From assembly GCF_000758325.1 (NCBI RefSeq), contig NZ_CP009459.1, positions 4,216,001-4,280,000 on the forward strand: a DNA stretch of 64,000 nt. The letters run 5' to 3'. Numbering within the stretch: position 1 is the stretch's first letter; each line of letters opens with the position of its first letter. This document shows positions 28,173 to 37,306 of the stretch, one piece after another. Both the position numbers and the translations under genes were made by a program. The notes under the pieces were generated by a model. That model was not told where the DNA came from, did not search any database, and saw only the letters and a program-made list of their open reading frames with translations. Source of the DNA: Cedecea neteri. Its GTDB lineage: Bacteria > Pseudomonadota > Gammaproteobacteria > Enterobacterales > Enterobacteriaceae.

Positions 28173-29783
28173 GTGAGCAGAGAAGCGGACGTGATTATCA
28201 TCGGTGGAGGGGCAACCGGTGCCGGCATAGCGCGAGACTGCGCCCGCCGCGGGCTGAAAGTACTGCTGCTTGAACGTCACGACATCGCAACCGGTGCCAC
28301 AGGCCGCAATCACGGCCTGCTTCATAGCGGCTCACGCTATGCGGTCACCGACGGAGAATCCGCCAAAGAGTGCATCGAAGAAAACCGCATTCTACGGCGG
28401 ATTGCCCGCCACTGTATCGAGCCCACGGATGGCCTGTTTATTACCCTGCCGGAAGATGACCTGGGGTTTCAAAGCGGGTTTATCGCCGCCTGCCGCCAGG
28501 CCGGTATTCCCGCAGAAGCATTGGATCCCAGAGAGGCATTGCGGCTGGAGCCTTCAGCCAATCCATCGCTTCTCGGCGCGGTTCGTGTTCCGGATGGCAC
28601 GGTCGATCCCTTCCGCCTCACCGCCGCTAACATGCTTGATGCCAAAGAACACGGGGCAGAAGTGCTGACGGGCTGCGAGATCACCGGGCTGATTCGCGAA
28701 GGCTCACGCGTTTGCGGCGTGCGAGTCTTCAACCACCTTACGCGCCAGCCAGGTGAGTTCCGGGCGCCAATGGTGGTAAATGCCGCAGGGATCTGGGGGC
28801 AACGCATCGCAGAATATGCCGATCTCAGCGTAAAAATGTTCCCGGCCAAAGGGACATTACTGATCCTCGGGCACCGCATCAATAACATGGTCATCAACCG
28901 CTGCCGCAAACCGGCAGACGCCGATATTCTGGTCCCCGGCGATACCATTTCGCTTATCGGTACAACTTCAACGCATATCGACTACGACCAAATCGACAAC
29001 ATGTGCGTCGCGCCGGATGAAGTGGACGCGCTGATTCGTGAGGGAGAAAAACTGGCGCCGGTGCTGGGCCGAACCCGCATCCTTCGGGCCTACGCTGGCG
29101 TCCGACCTCTGGTTGCCAGCGACAACGATCCTACCGGGCGCAGCGTCAGCCGCGGAATTGTGCTGCTGGACCACGCGAAGCGCGACGGCATGGACGGCTT
29201 CATCACCATTACCGGCGGGAAACTGATGACCTACCGCCTGATGGCGGAGTGGGCAACGGACCTGGTTTGCGAGCGTTTAGGCAACACCACGCCCTGCTCC
29301 ACGGCTTCAGCGTCGCTGCCGGGCTCCGAGCAGACCGCGGAGCAAACGCTGGGGAAAGTTATCTCCTTACCGCCAACAATTCGCGGTTCCGCCGTCTGGC
29401 GGCACGGTGACCGAGCGACGCGGCTGCTCAATAACAGCCGACTCAGCAACAGCCTGGTGTGCGAATGCGAAGCCGTCACCACCGGCGAAGTGCGCTATGC
29501 CATTGATGCCCTGGGCGTAAAAAACCTGGGAGATTTGCGCCGCAGAACGCGCGTCGGCATGGGCACCTGCCAGGGCGAGCTGTGCGCCTGTCGGGCAGCC
29601 GGTCTCCTGCAGCGCTTCCAGCTCACTACGCCTGCCCAATCGCTGGAGCAGCTCTCTCACTTCCTCAACGAACGCTGGAAGGGCGTTCGCCCTGTCGCCT
29701 GGGGAAATGCACTGCGAGAAAGCGAATTTACCGCCTGGGTTTACCAGGGGCTATGCGGTCTGGATAACGGAGAACAGGGATGA
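28173..29783 (+). CDS. glpA: Anaerobic glycerol-3-phosphate dehydrogenase subunit A
   Basis: The 536-residue FAD-containing catalytic subunit of the GlpABC complex, which oxidises glycerol-3-phosphate to dihydroxyacetone phosphate and passes electrons to menaquinone. The Rossmann motif VIIIGGGATGAG is at the N-terminus. A BFD-like C-terminal domain has a cysteine cluster (CECE, then GTCQGELCACR). The start is a GTG overlapping an out-of-frame ATG (ATGTGA), with GGAG seven bases upstream. Length is close to E. coli (542). glpB overlaps by four bases. Confidence 0.95.
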   Translation: MSREADVIIIGGGATGAGIARDCARRGLKVLLLERHDIATGATGRNHGLLHSGSRYAVTDGESAKECIEENRILRRIARHCIEPTDGLFITLPEDDLGFQSGFIAACRQAGIPAEALDPREALRLEPSANPSLLGAVRVPDGTVDPFRLTAANMLDAKEHGAEVLTGCEITGLIREGSRVCGVRVFNHLTRQPGEFRAPMVVNAAGIWGQRIAEYADLSVKMFPAKGTLLILGHRINNMVINRCRKPADADILVPGDTISLIGTTSTHIDYDQIDNMCVAPDEVDALIREGEKLAPVLGRTRILRAYAGVRPLVASDNDPTGRSVSRGIVLLDHAKRDGMDGFITITGGKLMTYRLMAEWATDLVCERLGNTTPCSTASASLPGSEQTAEQTLGKVISLPPTIRGSAVWRHGDRATRLLNNSRLSNSLVCECEAVTTGEVRYAIDALGVKNLGDLRRRTRVGMGTCQGELCACRAAGLLQRFQLTTPAQSLEQLSHFLNERWKGVRPVAWGNALRESEFTAWVYQGLCGLDNGEQG

Positions 29784-31045
29784 AATTCGACACTATTATC
29801 ATTGGCAGCGGCCTGGCCGGACTGACAGCCGGCATAAAGCTGGCGGAAAGCGGCCAGCGCTGCGCCATCGTCAGCCGTGGGCAAAGCGCGCTGCACTTCT
29901 CTTCTGGCTCACTGGATTTGCTTTCAACGTTACCGGACGGCACTCCCGTTCACCAGCCAGAGGCCGCGCTGGAAAACCTGGCGGAGCAAGCGCCTCATCA
30001 CCCCTATAGCCTGATGGGCAAAGAGCGTGTGCTGGCGCTCGCCGCAGAGAGTGAGCAACTGCTGGCCAGGGCTGGTATTCCGCTGGTGGGTCATCACCGC
30101 CAGAATCACCTCAGAATCACGCCGCTGGGCAAGCAAAGAGCCAGCTGGCTCAGCCCGCCGGAAGTGCCACAGGCGCCGTTGCCCTGGCAAAAAGTGACGG
30201 TGATTAATATTGCTGGCTTCCTGGATTTTCAGGCTGAGCTGGTGGCGGGTTCACTGTCAGCCACCGGCTGTAACGTGCACGTCGCCGAGCTTACCTTGCC
30301 GGTACTCGATGTCCTGCGAAACAACCCCAGCGAGTTTCGCGCCGTGAACATTGCCCGGGTGCTGGATCTGCCGGAAAACCTTCCGGCGCTGGTGGATGAA
30401 CTCAGGCTGCTATTAGGCAGCGGTGAAGCCATGATCCTGCCCGCCTGCCTCGGCCTGGAGGAAAGTACGGTTTCAGCCCTGCAACAGGCGCTAAACGTGC
30501 CGGTAAAACTGCTGCCAACGCTGCCGCCTTCGGTACTTGGGATGAGGTTACACAATGCACTCCGCCGCCGTTTTCAGACCCTGGGCGGGCTTGTTATGCC
30601 CGGTGATGCCGTGACTGGCGCTCAGCTTGAACAAGGGCGTATCAATGCCCTGTTCACCAAAAATCATCGTGGAGTGCCGCTGCGGACCCGGCATGTCATC
30701 CTGGCCAGCGGCAGCTTTTTCAGCGGCGGGCTGGAAGCTACCAGACAACACGTTATCGAGCCCATCTTCGGGCTGGACGTGAACATCCAGGCCGATCGAG
30801 CCGCCTGGAGCAAGACAGATTTCTTTACGCCGCAGCCCTGGCTGCAGTTTGGGCTCACCGTAAATCACCACTTTCAGCCGTCTCACCACGGGGAATACAC
30901 TAAAAATCTCTACGCGATTGGCTCTGTGCTGGGGGGCTTTGATCCTATCCAGCAAGGATGCGGGGCCGGTGTGTCGATGCTCACGGCGCTCTGCGTGGCC
31001 GATCAAATCCTTGTTGCCGCGGAGGCTTGCCATGAACCTGCTTGA
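29780..31045 (+). CDS. glpB: Anaerobic glycerol-3-phosphate dehydrogenase subunit B
   Basis: A 421-residue flavoprotein subunit of GlpABC. The N-terminal dinucleotide-binding motif is IIIGSGLAGLTAG. The C-terminal segment YAIGSVLGGFDPIQQGCGAG resembles the FAD-binding end of the family. The ATG overlaps the glpA stop by four bases and the coding region overlaps glpC by 14 bases, a tightly coupled operon. Length is close to E. coli GlpB (419). Confidence 0.95.
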   Translation: MKFDTIIIGSGLAGLTAGIKLAESGQRCAIVSRGQSALHFSSGSLDLLSTLPDGTPVHQPEAALENLAEQAPHHPYSLMGKERVLALAAESEQLLARAGIPLVGHHRQNHLRITPLGKQRASWLSPPEVPQAPLPWQKVTVINIAGFLDFQAELVAGSLSATGCNVHVAELTLPVLDVLRNNPSEFRAVNIARVLDLPENLPALVDELRLLLGSGEAMILPACLGLEESTVSALQQALNVPVKLLPTLPPSVLGMRLHNALRRRFQTLGGLVMPGDAVTGAQLEQGRINALFTKNHRGVPLRTRHVILASGSFFSGGLEATRQHVIEPIFGLDVNIQADRAAWSKTDFFTPQPWLQFGLTVNHHFQPSHHGEYTKNLYAIGSVLGGFDPIQQGCGAGVSMLTALCVADQILVAAEACHEPA

Positions 31046-32234
31046 TGAAACCAGCTTTGAAAGCTGTATTAAATGCACGGTCTGCACCACGGCTTGCCCG
31101 GTAAGCCGCGTTCGCCCGGAATATCCAGGGCCAAAACAGGCCGGGCCCGACGGAGAAAGGCTGCGCCTGAAAGATCCTTCACTCTATGACGACGCGCTGA
31201 AGTACTGCACCAACTGCAAGCGCTGTGAAGTCTCCTGCCCGTCCGAGGTAAAAATTGGCGATATCATCCAGCGGGCGCGGGCCAAATATGGCGAACATAA
31301 ACCTTCGCTGCGCGATGCGATTCTCAGCCATACGGATTTACTCGGTACGCTCTCCACGCCCTTCGCCCCGCTGATCAACGCGACTACCGGTATGAAGCCC
31401 GTACGCAAGCTGCTGGATAAAACCCTGAAAATTGATTCCCACCGCGAGTTGCCCAAATACTCTTTCGGCACCTTCCGCCAGTGGTATCGGCGCCAGGCGG
31501 CGCATCAGGCCTGCTTCCCGCATCAGGTTGCGTTTTTCCATGGCTGTTTCGTGAACTACAACCATCCGCAGCTCGGCAAAGACATGGTCAAAGTGCTTAA
31601 CGCGATGGACATCGGCGTCCAGCTGTTGCAAAGAGAAAAATGCTGCGGCGTGCCGCTTATCGCCAACGGCTTTATCGAAAAGGCAAAGAAACAGGCAAAG
31701 GTAAACATCAGCTCGCTGGAAGAAGCCGTGATACAGCGCGGACTGCCGGTCATTGCGACCTCCTCAACCTGTACCTTTACGCTGCGCGATGAATATCCGC
31801 ATATTCTTGGCATCGACACAGCCCCGGTTCGCGAACAGATTGAACTCGCCACGCGTTATATCTGGAAACTGCTGGAAGAGGATGGCAGAACGCTACCGTT
31901 AAAAAATACCCCACTGCGTATCGCTTATCATACGCCTTGCCATATGGAGAAAATGGGCTGGACGCTCTATTCCATTGAGTTGCTGCGGCGTATTCCCGGC
32001 GTGGAACTGGTGATGCTGGACTCCCAGTGCTGCGGCATTGCCGGGACCTATGGGTTTAAAAAGGAGAACTACCTGACGTCACAGCGTATCGGCGCCCCGC
32101 TGTTCCAGCAGATTGAAGAGAGTGGCGTAGACCTGGTGGTGACGGACTGCGAAACCTGTAAATGGCAGATAGAAATGTCCACCAGCAAACGCTGCGAGCA
32201 CCCGATCACGCTGCTGGCCCGGGCGCTCGCCTGA
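31032..32234 (+). CDS. glpC: Anaerobic glycerol-3-phosphate dehydrogenase subunit C
   Basis: The 400-residue iron-sulfur, membrane-anchoring subunit of GlpABC. Two ferredoxin-type 4Fe-4S motifs are CIKCTVCTTACP and CTNCKRCEVSCP. Two CCG-type cysteine-rich domains follow (CCGVPL and CCGIAGTYG), as in heterodisulfide-reductase-like quinone-linked proteins. The chosen ATG has GGAGG six bases upstream and gives the family start MNLLDETSFESCIKC; the frame is open 38 codons upstream inside glpB. Its stop is only three bases from the convergent yfaY stop. Confidence 0.95.
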   Translation: MNLLDETSFESCIKCTVCTTACPVSRVRPEYPGPKQAGPDGERLRLKDPSLYDDALKYCTNCKRCEVSCPSEVKIGDIIQRARAKYGEHKPSLRDAILSHTDLLGTLSTPFAPLINATTGMKPVRKLLDKTLKIDSHRELPKYSFGTFRQWYRRQAAHQACFPHQVAFFHGCFVNYNHPQLGKDMVKVLNAMDIGVQLLQREKCCGVPLIANGFIEKAKKQAKVNISSLEEAVIQRGLPVIATSSTCTFTLRDEYPHILGIDTAPVREQIELATRYIWKLLEEDGRTLPLKNTPLRIAYHTPCHMEKMGWTLYSIELLRRIPGVELVMLDSQCCGIAGTYGFKKENYLTSQRIGAPLFQQIEESGVDLVVTDCETCKWQIEMSTSKRCEHPITLLARALA

Positions 32235-32237
32235 AGC

Positions 32238-33434
32238 CTAGAGGCTGGCTGACTCCACGACCTTAATCCAGCCGTGCTCGCTTTCCAGCGGCTGGCCGTT
32301 GAGCCAGCGGCGCACCACGTTCAGCGCCATCATGGTGCAAACTTCCTGACGAATTGCCAGCGCGTGGCGGCTGGTACCAAACTTCACGCCCAGGCCAAAA
32401 GTACCGCCTGGCGTGGAGAGCGCAAAGTTAATCTTCTGCTCTTCTTCACCAGAAATCACCAGGGCCAGATCGCTCTGTTGGTCCAGGCGCAATTCTGCGC
32501 TGGACGCTAACGTATCAGCCAGGGCTTCAGGTGCCGGAGGTAAAATACGGCTCGCCCGAAGTGCGGCCTGCGCACGGTTTAACTGCACCGCCAGCAGGCC
32601 CCCGGTAAACTGCTCGCTAACCGCGATGGTCAGAGAACGCTCCGCAAGGCGACGTGCTATTTGCGCCGGAAGCCCTTCGGTGCCCTCGAAAATCAGACTT
32701 TCACCCGCCACGCGGCGGACTTCCGGCCAGACGGCCTCCATCGCTTCACGCTGGCTGGCCGGGCCGGTCAGCTTAAGCTCAATGATTGGCATCGATGAGC
32801 GATAGCCCATCACCACGCCCTCCGGCAGCGCCAGCGGATCAAGCGATTGCGCCAGCTCGCTCTCGGAGCGTCCAAAAGTTGTTAAGCGCAGGCATATCGG
32901 CGGTTCGGGGAGGGTAAAACGCTCCCGCAGTCGGGGCATGATTTGTTTGTCTACCATAGCCTTAAACTCTGACGGTACGCCGGGGGTGAAAAACATCAGG
33001 CAGCGGTTTAAGGTCAATGCAAAGCCGCAGGCGGTGCCGACGGGATTATCGATCATCTCACTGTTAGCCGGGATTTGCGCCTGCTTGCGGTTGCTCGGCG
33101 CCATCACTCGCCCGCGCTCGGCAAAAAACTGCTCCATATAGGTTAACCATTCCGCATGCTCAACCAGCTCAACGCCGGACGCCGTAGCCGCCGCCAGCGC
33201 GCTTAGATCATCGCTGGTTGGCCCCAGGCCACCGTTAACAATCAGCACATCGGCTTCGTGGCTACGCTCTTTCAGCACGGCAACCAGGTCAGGCAGACTG
33301 TCGCCAACCGTATTGCGGCGCGACATGGGTAAACCCTGATTAAATAGATAGTCGGCAAGCCAGGCCGCATTGGTGTCGGTAATTTGCCCGTACAGCACTT
33401 CGTCGCCGGTGGACAGCATTTCTACTTTTAACAT
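32238..33434 (-). CDS. yfaY: CinA-family protein YfaY (degenerate NMN-amidohydrolase domain)
   Basis: A 398-residue CinA-like protein. The N-terminal COG1058/molybdopterin-binding-like domain has STGDEVLYG and VNGGLGPTSDD. The C-terminal PncC-like domain has VSEQFTGG where active NMN deamidases have AESCTGG, so the catalytic serine environment is altered. E. coli YfaY (400 residues) is reported to lack NMN amidohydrolase activity, and the same is inferred here. Its role is unknown. It lies downstream of yfaZ and beyond repeat element copy 2, and converges on glpC. Confidence 0.88.
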   Translation of the reverse strand: MLKVEMLSTGDEVLYGQITDTNAAWLADYLFNQGLPMSRRNTVGDSLPDLVAVLKERSHEADVLIVNGGLGPTSDDLSALAAATASGVELVEHAEWLTYMEQFFAERGRVMAPSNRKQAQIPANSEMIDNPVGTACGFALTLNRCLMFFTPGVPSEFKAMVDKQIMPRLRERFTLPEPPICLRLTTFGRSESELAQSLDPLALPEGVVMGYRSSMPIIELKLTGPASQREAMEAVWPEVRRVAGESLIFEGTEGLPAQIARRLAERSLTIAVSEQFTGGLLAVQLNRAQAALRASRILPPAPEALADTLASSAELRLDQQSDLALVISGEEEQKINFALSTPGGTFGLGVKFGTSRHALAIRQEVCTMMALNVVRRWLNGQPLESEHGWIKVVESASL

Positions 33435-33493
33435 CTTTTACTCCGCAGCAGGGGAACGCCCCACTATAGCGCAGGCACCAAAGAACGGCAGGT

Positions 33494-33520
33494 ACAAAAA
33501 ACGCGGCTAAAAGCCGCGCT
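33494..33520 (-). terminator. Rho-independent terminator distal to yfaZ
   Basis: On the minus strand, stem CGCGGCT/AGCCGCG with a three-base loop is followed by a run of six T. This is the only one of the two bracketing hairpins with a proper T tract, so it probably ends the yfaZ transcript after the repeat element. Confidence 0.75.
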
Positions 33521-33678
33521 TAGACTACTGACCAACCTCTGGCGATAGAAAAAACACCAAAGGATTTGTCAAAAAAACTGGAAAATCAATTCATTGATTT
33601 TCGGCCGATAACCACAAAGAGGGAAAAACCACGCTTTTTTCCTCTTTGTCAGCAACGTCAACGCGGCTAAAAGCCGCG
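33501..33678. repeat. Terminator-bracketed repeat element, copy 2 (downstream of yfaZ)
   Basis: Two identical 18-bp copies of a CGCGGCT/AGCCGCG hairpin (33501-33518 and 33661-33678, offset 160) enclose a 142-bp insert. The insert holds a core (33580-33654) matching copy 1 near ompC at 71 of 75 positions, in opposite orientation. Weaker gap-free similarity (26 of 36) continues to 33544. Palindromes are 33581-33602 (10-bp arms GAAAATCAAT) and 33614-33649. The copy nearer yfaZ lacks a T run; the farther copy has one. No coding potential is seen. Confidence 0.85.
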
Positions 33679-33686
33679 TTAATGGG

Positions 33687-34229
33687 TTAGAAGCTGGCGC
33701 TCACGCCCACATACGGACCGTCGGCAACGGTGTCGGTACGATCGCCGTCTTTGCCGCCAAGGCTAATATAGCGGTAACCCACTTGCGCTGAGAACGGACG
33801 CATAAAGTTCCAGCTTGCACCGGCGCTGGCCTCTTTGTAGTCCTTCACGCCGCTGGACAGAGAGTCCGGGGAGTAGTAGTAATCGCCAAATACAGCAATA
33901 TCAGGCGTAATTGGCCATCTCAGACCACCGCCTGCAGCAACCGCATAGCCTTCTTTACGATCTTTCGGATGCAGATAAACACCACGGCCACCCACGGTTG
34001 CCATCATCGGCCCCAAAGGAATATTAAAACCGAGGCCAAGACCTACGGCATCACCGTTGTCGTCGTTATGCGCATAGTTACCGGTTACCGCGATGCCGCT
34101 GCTTTCGGTGCCAAAACCCACGCCGAGGTTAGTGTATTCTTTGCCGACTTCAGCACTCACGCCAATTGCGCTGGCACCTGCGGAAACCAGCAGTAAACCC
34201 GCGCCGCCGGCTAAAAGTAATTTATTCAT
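33687..34229 (-). CDS. yfaZ: YfaZ family outer-membrane protein
   Basis: A 180-residue predicted outer-membrane beta-barrel protein of the YfaZ family. The signal peptide covers about residues 1-21 (ending GASA), and alternating hydrophobic strands run to a terminal phenylalanine (GVSASF), the usual BAM signal. Its function is not established. It matches E. coli YfaZ in length (180) and pattern. Like ompC it is followed by the terminator-bracketed repeat element. E. coli has nudI, ais and the arn operon upstream; here katA is divergent. Confidence 0.88.
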   Translation of the reverse strand: MNKLLLAGGAGLLLVSAGASAIGVSAEVGKEYTNLGVGFGTESSGIAVTGNYAHNDDNGDAVGLGLGFNIPLGPMMATVGGRGVYLHPKDRKEGYAVAAGGGLRWPITPDIAVFGDYYYSPDSLSSGVKDYKEASAGASWNFMRPFSAQVGYRYISLGGKDGDRTDTVADGPYVGVSASF

Positions 34230-34488
34230 TCCTTGGTTCCTGAAAAAGAAAAAGGGCTGCCCTTAAAAATGCCATTGAATGGCGTGGCGCATTATCTTAT
34301 TAACGCGCAGGAAAATGCCAATATTTCCTTGATTGTAAGAAAATGAAAAGAAGCACTTTCACGTTACAAGATCAATGACTCATAGCCGCTCTAAGTGACA
34401 CATTGAGCAAGTGAACATAAGGCACAGTTAAAAAGTGGTTTTAGTTGAGCATTTTTTTACGTGAATACTGATTACCAAGGAGGCATTA
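34230..34488. promoter_or_regulatory. yfaZ-katA divergent intergenic region
   Basis: This 259-base gap holds the promoters of both genes. A strong ribosome-binding site AAGGAGG (34478-34484) precedes katA. A short palindrome TGCCATT/AATGGC lies near 34269-34283, close to yfaZ. I could not identify a convincing OxyR or RpoS signature by eye. Confidence 0.4.
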
Positions 34489-35937
34489 ATGAGCAAGAAA
34501 GGATTAACAACCGGCGCAGGCGCTCCCGTTGTAAACAACAACAACGTTGCTACCGCAGGCCCACGTGGCCCGATGCTGCTTCAGGACGTCTGGTTCCTTG
34601 AAAAACTCGCCCACTTTGACCGCGAAGTAATCCCTGAGCGCCGTATGCACGCGAAAGGCTCCGGCGCGTTTGGTCATTTCACCGTCACCCATGACATCAC
34701 CCGCTACACCCGGGCAAAATTATTCTCAGAAATCGGCAAAAAAACAGAGCTGTTCCTGCGCTTCTCCACCGTTGCCGGCGAGCGCGGCGCGGCAGACGCC
34801 GAACGAGATATTCGCGGCTTTTCCATGAAATTCTATACCGAGGAAGGAAACTGGGACCTGGTGGGCAACAACACGCCGGTGTTCTATCTCCGTGACCCGC
34901 TGAAGTTCCCGGATCTGAACCACGTCGTCAAACGCGATCCACGCACTAACTTGCGTAACCCAACGTATAAATGGGATTTCTTCTCGCACCTGCCGGAAGC
35001 CCTTCATCAGTTGACCATCGATTTCAGCGACCGTGGCTTACCGCGCTCTTATCGTCACATTCACGGTTTTGGCAGCCATACCTTCAGCTTTATCAATAGC
35101 GACCATCAGCGTTTCTGGGTGAAGTTCCACCTCAAATCCCAGCAGGGCATTGAGAACCTGATGGATGATGAAGCCAGCCGCCTGATTGCAGAGGACCGCG
35201 AAAGCTCCCAGCGGGATCTGTACGAATCCATTAAGGCCGGTGATTTCCCTCGCTGGACGCTGTTCGTGCAAATTATGCCGGAAGCCGAAGCGTCAAAAAC
35301 GCCGTACAACCCGTTTGATCTGACCAAAGTCTGGCCACACGGCGACTATCCATTAATAGAAGTGGGCGTGCTGGAACTGAACCGCAACCCGGAAAACTAT
35401 TTCTCTGACGTTGAACAGGTGGCGATGTCCCCGGCCAACGTCGTGCCGGGCATTGGTTTCTCACCGGATCGCATGCTGCAGGGCCGCCTGTTCTCCTACG
35501 GCGACGCGCACCGTTATCGCCTGGGCGTGAACCATCATCAAATTCCGGTGAACGCGCCAAAATGCCCGTTCCACAACTATCACCGCGACGGGGCCATGCG
35601 AGTGGATGGCAACAGCGGCAATGGCGCAACCTACGAGCCAAACAGCTTTAACGTTTTCCAGGAACAGCCAGATTTCAGCGAGCCGCCGTTGAGCCTGGAA
35701 GGCGCCGCCGACCACTGGAACCATCGGGAAGATAGCGACTACTTCAGCCAGCCGCGCGCACTATATAACCTGCTGAGCGATGAAGAGCATCAGCGTATGT
35801 TTGTGCGCATTGCGGGTGATATGAAAGACGTCCCGGAAAACATTCAGAACCGTCAGATTTGCCTGTTCAGCCAGGTGCATCCTGAATACGGTGCCGGGGT
35901 AGCGAATGCACTTCAGGCACTGAAGAACAATAAGTAA
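34489..35937 (+). CDS. katA: Monofunctional heme catalase (small-subunit, KatA type)
   Basis: A 482-residue catalase converting hydrogen peroxide to water and oxygen. Key residues are distal His54 ([12 protein letters not shown]), Asn127 ([11 protein letters not shown]) and the proximal heme ligand Tyr337 ([14 protein letters not shown]). The length places it with small-subunit clade 3 enzymes. There is no KatE-like C-terminal flavodoxin domain and no similarity to KatG. E. coli lacks such a gene. It stands alone between yfaZ and menE, where E. coli has nudI, ais, arn and pmrD. Base composition resembles its neighbours, so any transfer is not recent. Confidence 0.93.
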   Translation: MSKKGLTTGAGAPVVNNNNVATAGPRGPMLLQDVWFLEKLAHFDREVIPERRMHAKGSGAFGHFTVTHDITRYTRAKLFSEIGKKTELFLRFSTVAGERGAADAERDIRGFSMKFYTEEGNWDLVGNNTPVFYLRDPLKFPDLNHVVKRDPRTNLRNPTYKWDFFSHLPEALHQLTIDFSDRGLPRSYRHIHGFGSHTFSFINSDHQRFWVKFHLKSQQGIENLMDDEASRLIAEDRESSQRDLYESIKAGDFPRWTLFVQIMPEAEASKTPYNPFDLTKVWPHGDYPLIEVGVLELNRNPENYFSDVEQVAMSPANVVPGIGFSPDRMLQGRLFSYGDAHRYRLGVNHHQIPVNAPKCPFHNYHRDGAMRVDGNSGNGATYEPNSFNVFQEQPDFSEPPLSLEGAADHWNHREDSDYFSQPRALYNLLSDEEHQRMFVRIAGDMKDVPENIQNRQICLFSQVHPEYGAGVANALQALKNNK

Positions 35938-35942
35938 CACCT

Positions 35943-35963
35943 TGCAGGGGTTATGCCCCTGCA
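35943..35963. terminator. Hairpin between convergent katA and menE
   Basis: Arms TGCAGGGG and CCCCTGCA form an 8-bp stem that overlaps the last codons of menE and follows the katA stop by five bases. No T run follows on either strand, so terminator activity is uncertain. Confidence 0.45.
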
Positions 35964-37306
35964 GCCCACTCTGTCAGCCTGCGGCGGGAGATTTTAATCC
36001 CGCCCTGTTTTAACTCCTGCGGCAGCGCCAGCCAGCGCACGGGCCGCTGAAAACGGGGCAGCTTTCCGTCAAGCCAGGCGGCAATGTCGTTAAACTCACA
36101 TCCTGCACTTATCTCAACTACGGCAACGGGCCGCTGGCCAAACTCAGCATCGTCCACCGGCACCACAAACACCTGCTGAACCGCTGGATGCGCGGCAATT
36201 ACCTGCTCCACCTCTTCCGGCTGGATGCCCTCTCCGCCGCTGAAAAATTGGTTATCAAGACGCCCGACGATCGTCAGGCGGCCCGAATGCAAAACGCCCC
36301 GATCGCGGGTAGCAAACCACCCATGCTCATTCACCAGAGGAATAAGCTGCCCGTCACGCCAGTAGCCGCAGGCCAGGCTGTCCGCTTGTATCCACACTTC
36401 TTCATCGACAATTCTTACCTTCCGGCCCGGCAGCGGTGCCCCAACATCAGGCTGACCGTCGGCGCGTTTCACACAAACCGTAGACGCCAGTTCTGTGAGG
36501 CCATAGCCACACCAGCAACGCACCCCACGCGCTTCGGCCTGCTGCGTCAGCTCAACGGGGATGGCTGCCCCGCCGAGGAGCACTTCACGCAATGCCAGAG
36601 GTTCATTTTTTTCCAGCAGCCGCCAAAGCTGTGTGGGCACTAATGAAGCGTGGGTGCAGCCACGTAGCGCCTCGTTTATCGATTGTGCGCTTGAGAGCGC
36701 CAACTGGCCGCCGGCATACAGCCAGCGCCAGAGGATCCCCTGCCCGGAAACGTGAAACAGTGGGAGCGACAGAAGCCAGCTATCCTCGGGGCGGTAATTC
36801 ATCATCTCCAGGACGCCCGCCGCGCTGGCAAGGTGGGCAGAGAATGTATGCACCGCCGCTTTAGGTAACCCGGTTGAACCAGAGGTCAGCGTCATAGAGG
36901 CGAAACGCGATGGCTTCCAGGTTTCGCGCCAGGGCTCAGCATCCGCCAGCTGCAACGGCGTTAATCCCAGTAGCGGTGAACCATCGGTTAACGTTATGCC
37001 ATAGCTCAACGTCATCGACGGCAAAAGCTGCGCCAGCAAACTGTCAGGCAGCTGAGGATTTAACGGCAGAATGCGCGCCCCGCACTGCCATAACGCCAGC
37101 CAGACGAGCAGCGTTTGCGGGCCATTTTTCGCTTTAAGCGCAACGCCATCGCCTTCTTTTACCCCTTGCTGGCGAAAGCCTCCCGCCAGCGCATCCACGC
37201 GCTGGCACAGGGTTTGCCAGGTTAAGAGTTCATCGTCGAGACGGAGCGCAACACTTGTGCCCCTGACGTTTGCCCAGTGACGCCACGGCCAGTCGGTAAA
37301 TATCAT
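35951..37306 (-). CDS. menE: o-Succinylbenzoate-CoA ligase MenE
   Basis: A 451-residue AMP-forming acyl-CoA ligase that activates o-succinylbenzoate for menaquinone synthesis. The phosphate-binding motif [14 protein letters not shown] is near residue 137. Further adenylation motifs include [11 protein letters not shown] and [18 protein letters not shown]. The C-terminal lysine expected for adenylation is in [10 protein letters not shown]. It is the last gene of the men cluster and its start overlaps menC by four bases. Length matches E. coli MenE (451). Confidence 0.95.
   Translation of the reverse strand: MIFTDWPWRHWANVRGTSVALRLDDELLTWQTLCQRVDALAGGFRQQGVKEGDGVALKAKNGPQTLLVWLALWQCGARILPLNPQLPDSLLAQLLPSMTLSYGITLTDGSPLLGLTPLQLADAEPWRETWKPSRFASMTLTSGSTGLPKAAVHTFSAHLASAAGVLEMMNYRPEDSWLLSLPLFHVSGQGILWRWLYAGGQLALSSAQSINEALRGCTHASLVPTQLWRLLEKNEPLALREVLLGGAAIPVELTQQAEARGVRCWCGYGLTELASTVCVKRADGQPDVGAPLPGRKVRIVDEEVWIQADSLACGYWRDGQLIPLVNEHGWFATRDRGVLHSGRLTIVGRLDNQFFSGGEGIQPEEVEQVIAAHPAVQQVFVVPVDDAEFGQRPVAVVEISAGCEFNDIAAWLDGKLPRFQRPVRWLALPQELKQGGIKISRRRLTEWAAGA

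Noticed and set aside
28171..28176. ATG at 28171 as the glpA start
   Set aside because: It is followed immediately by an in-frame TGA; the overlapping GTG at 28173 opens the GlpA frame.
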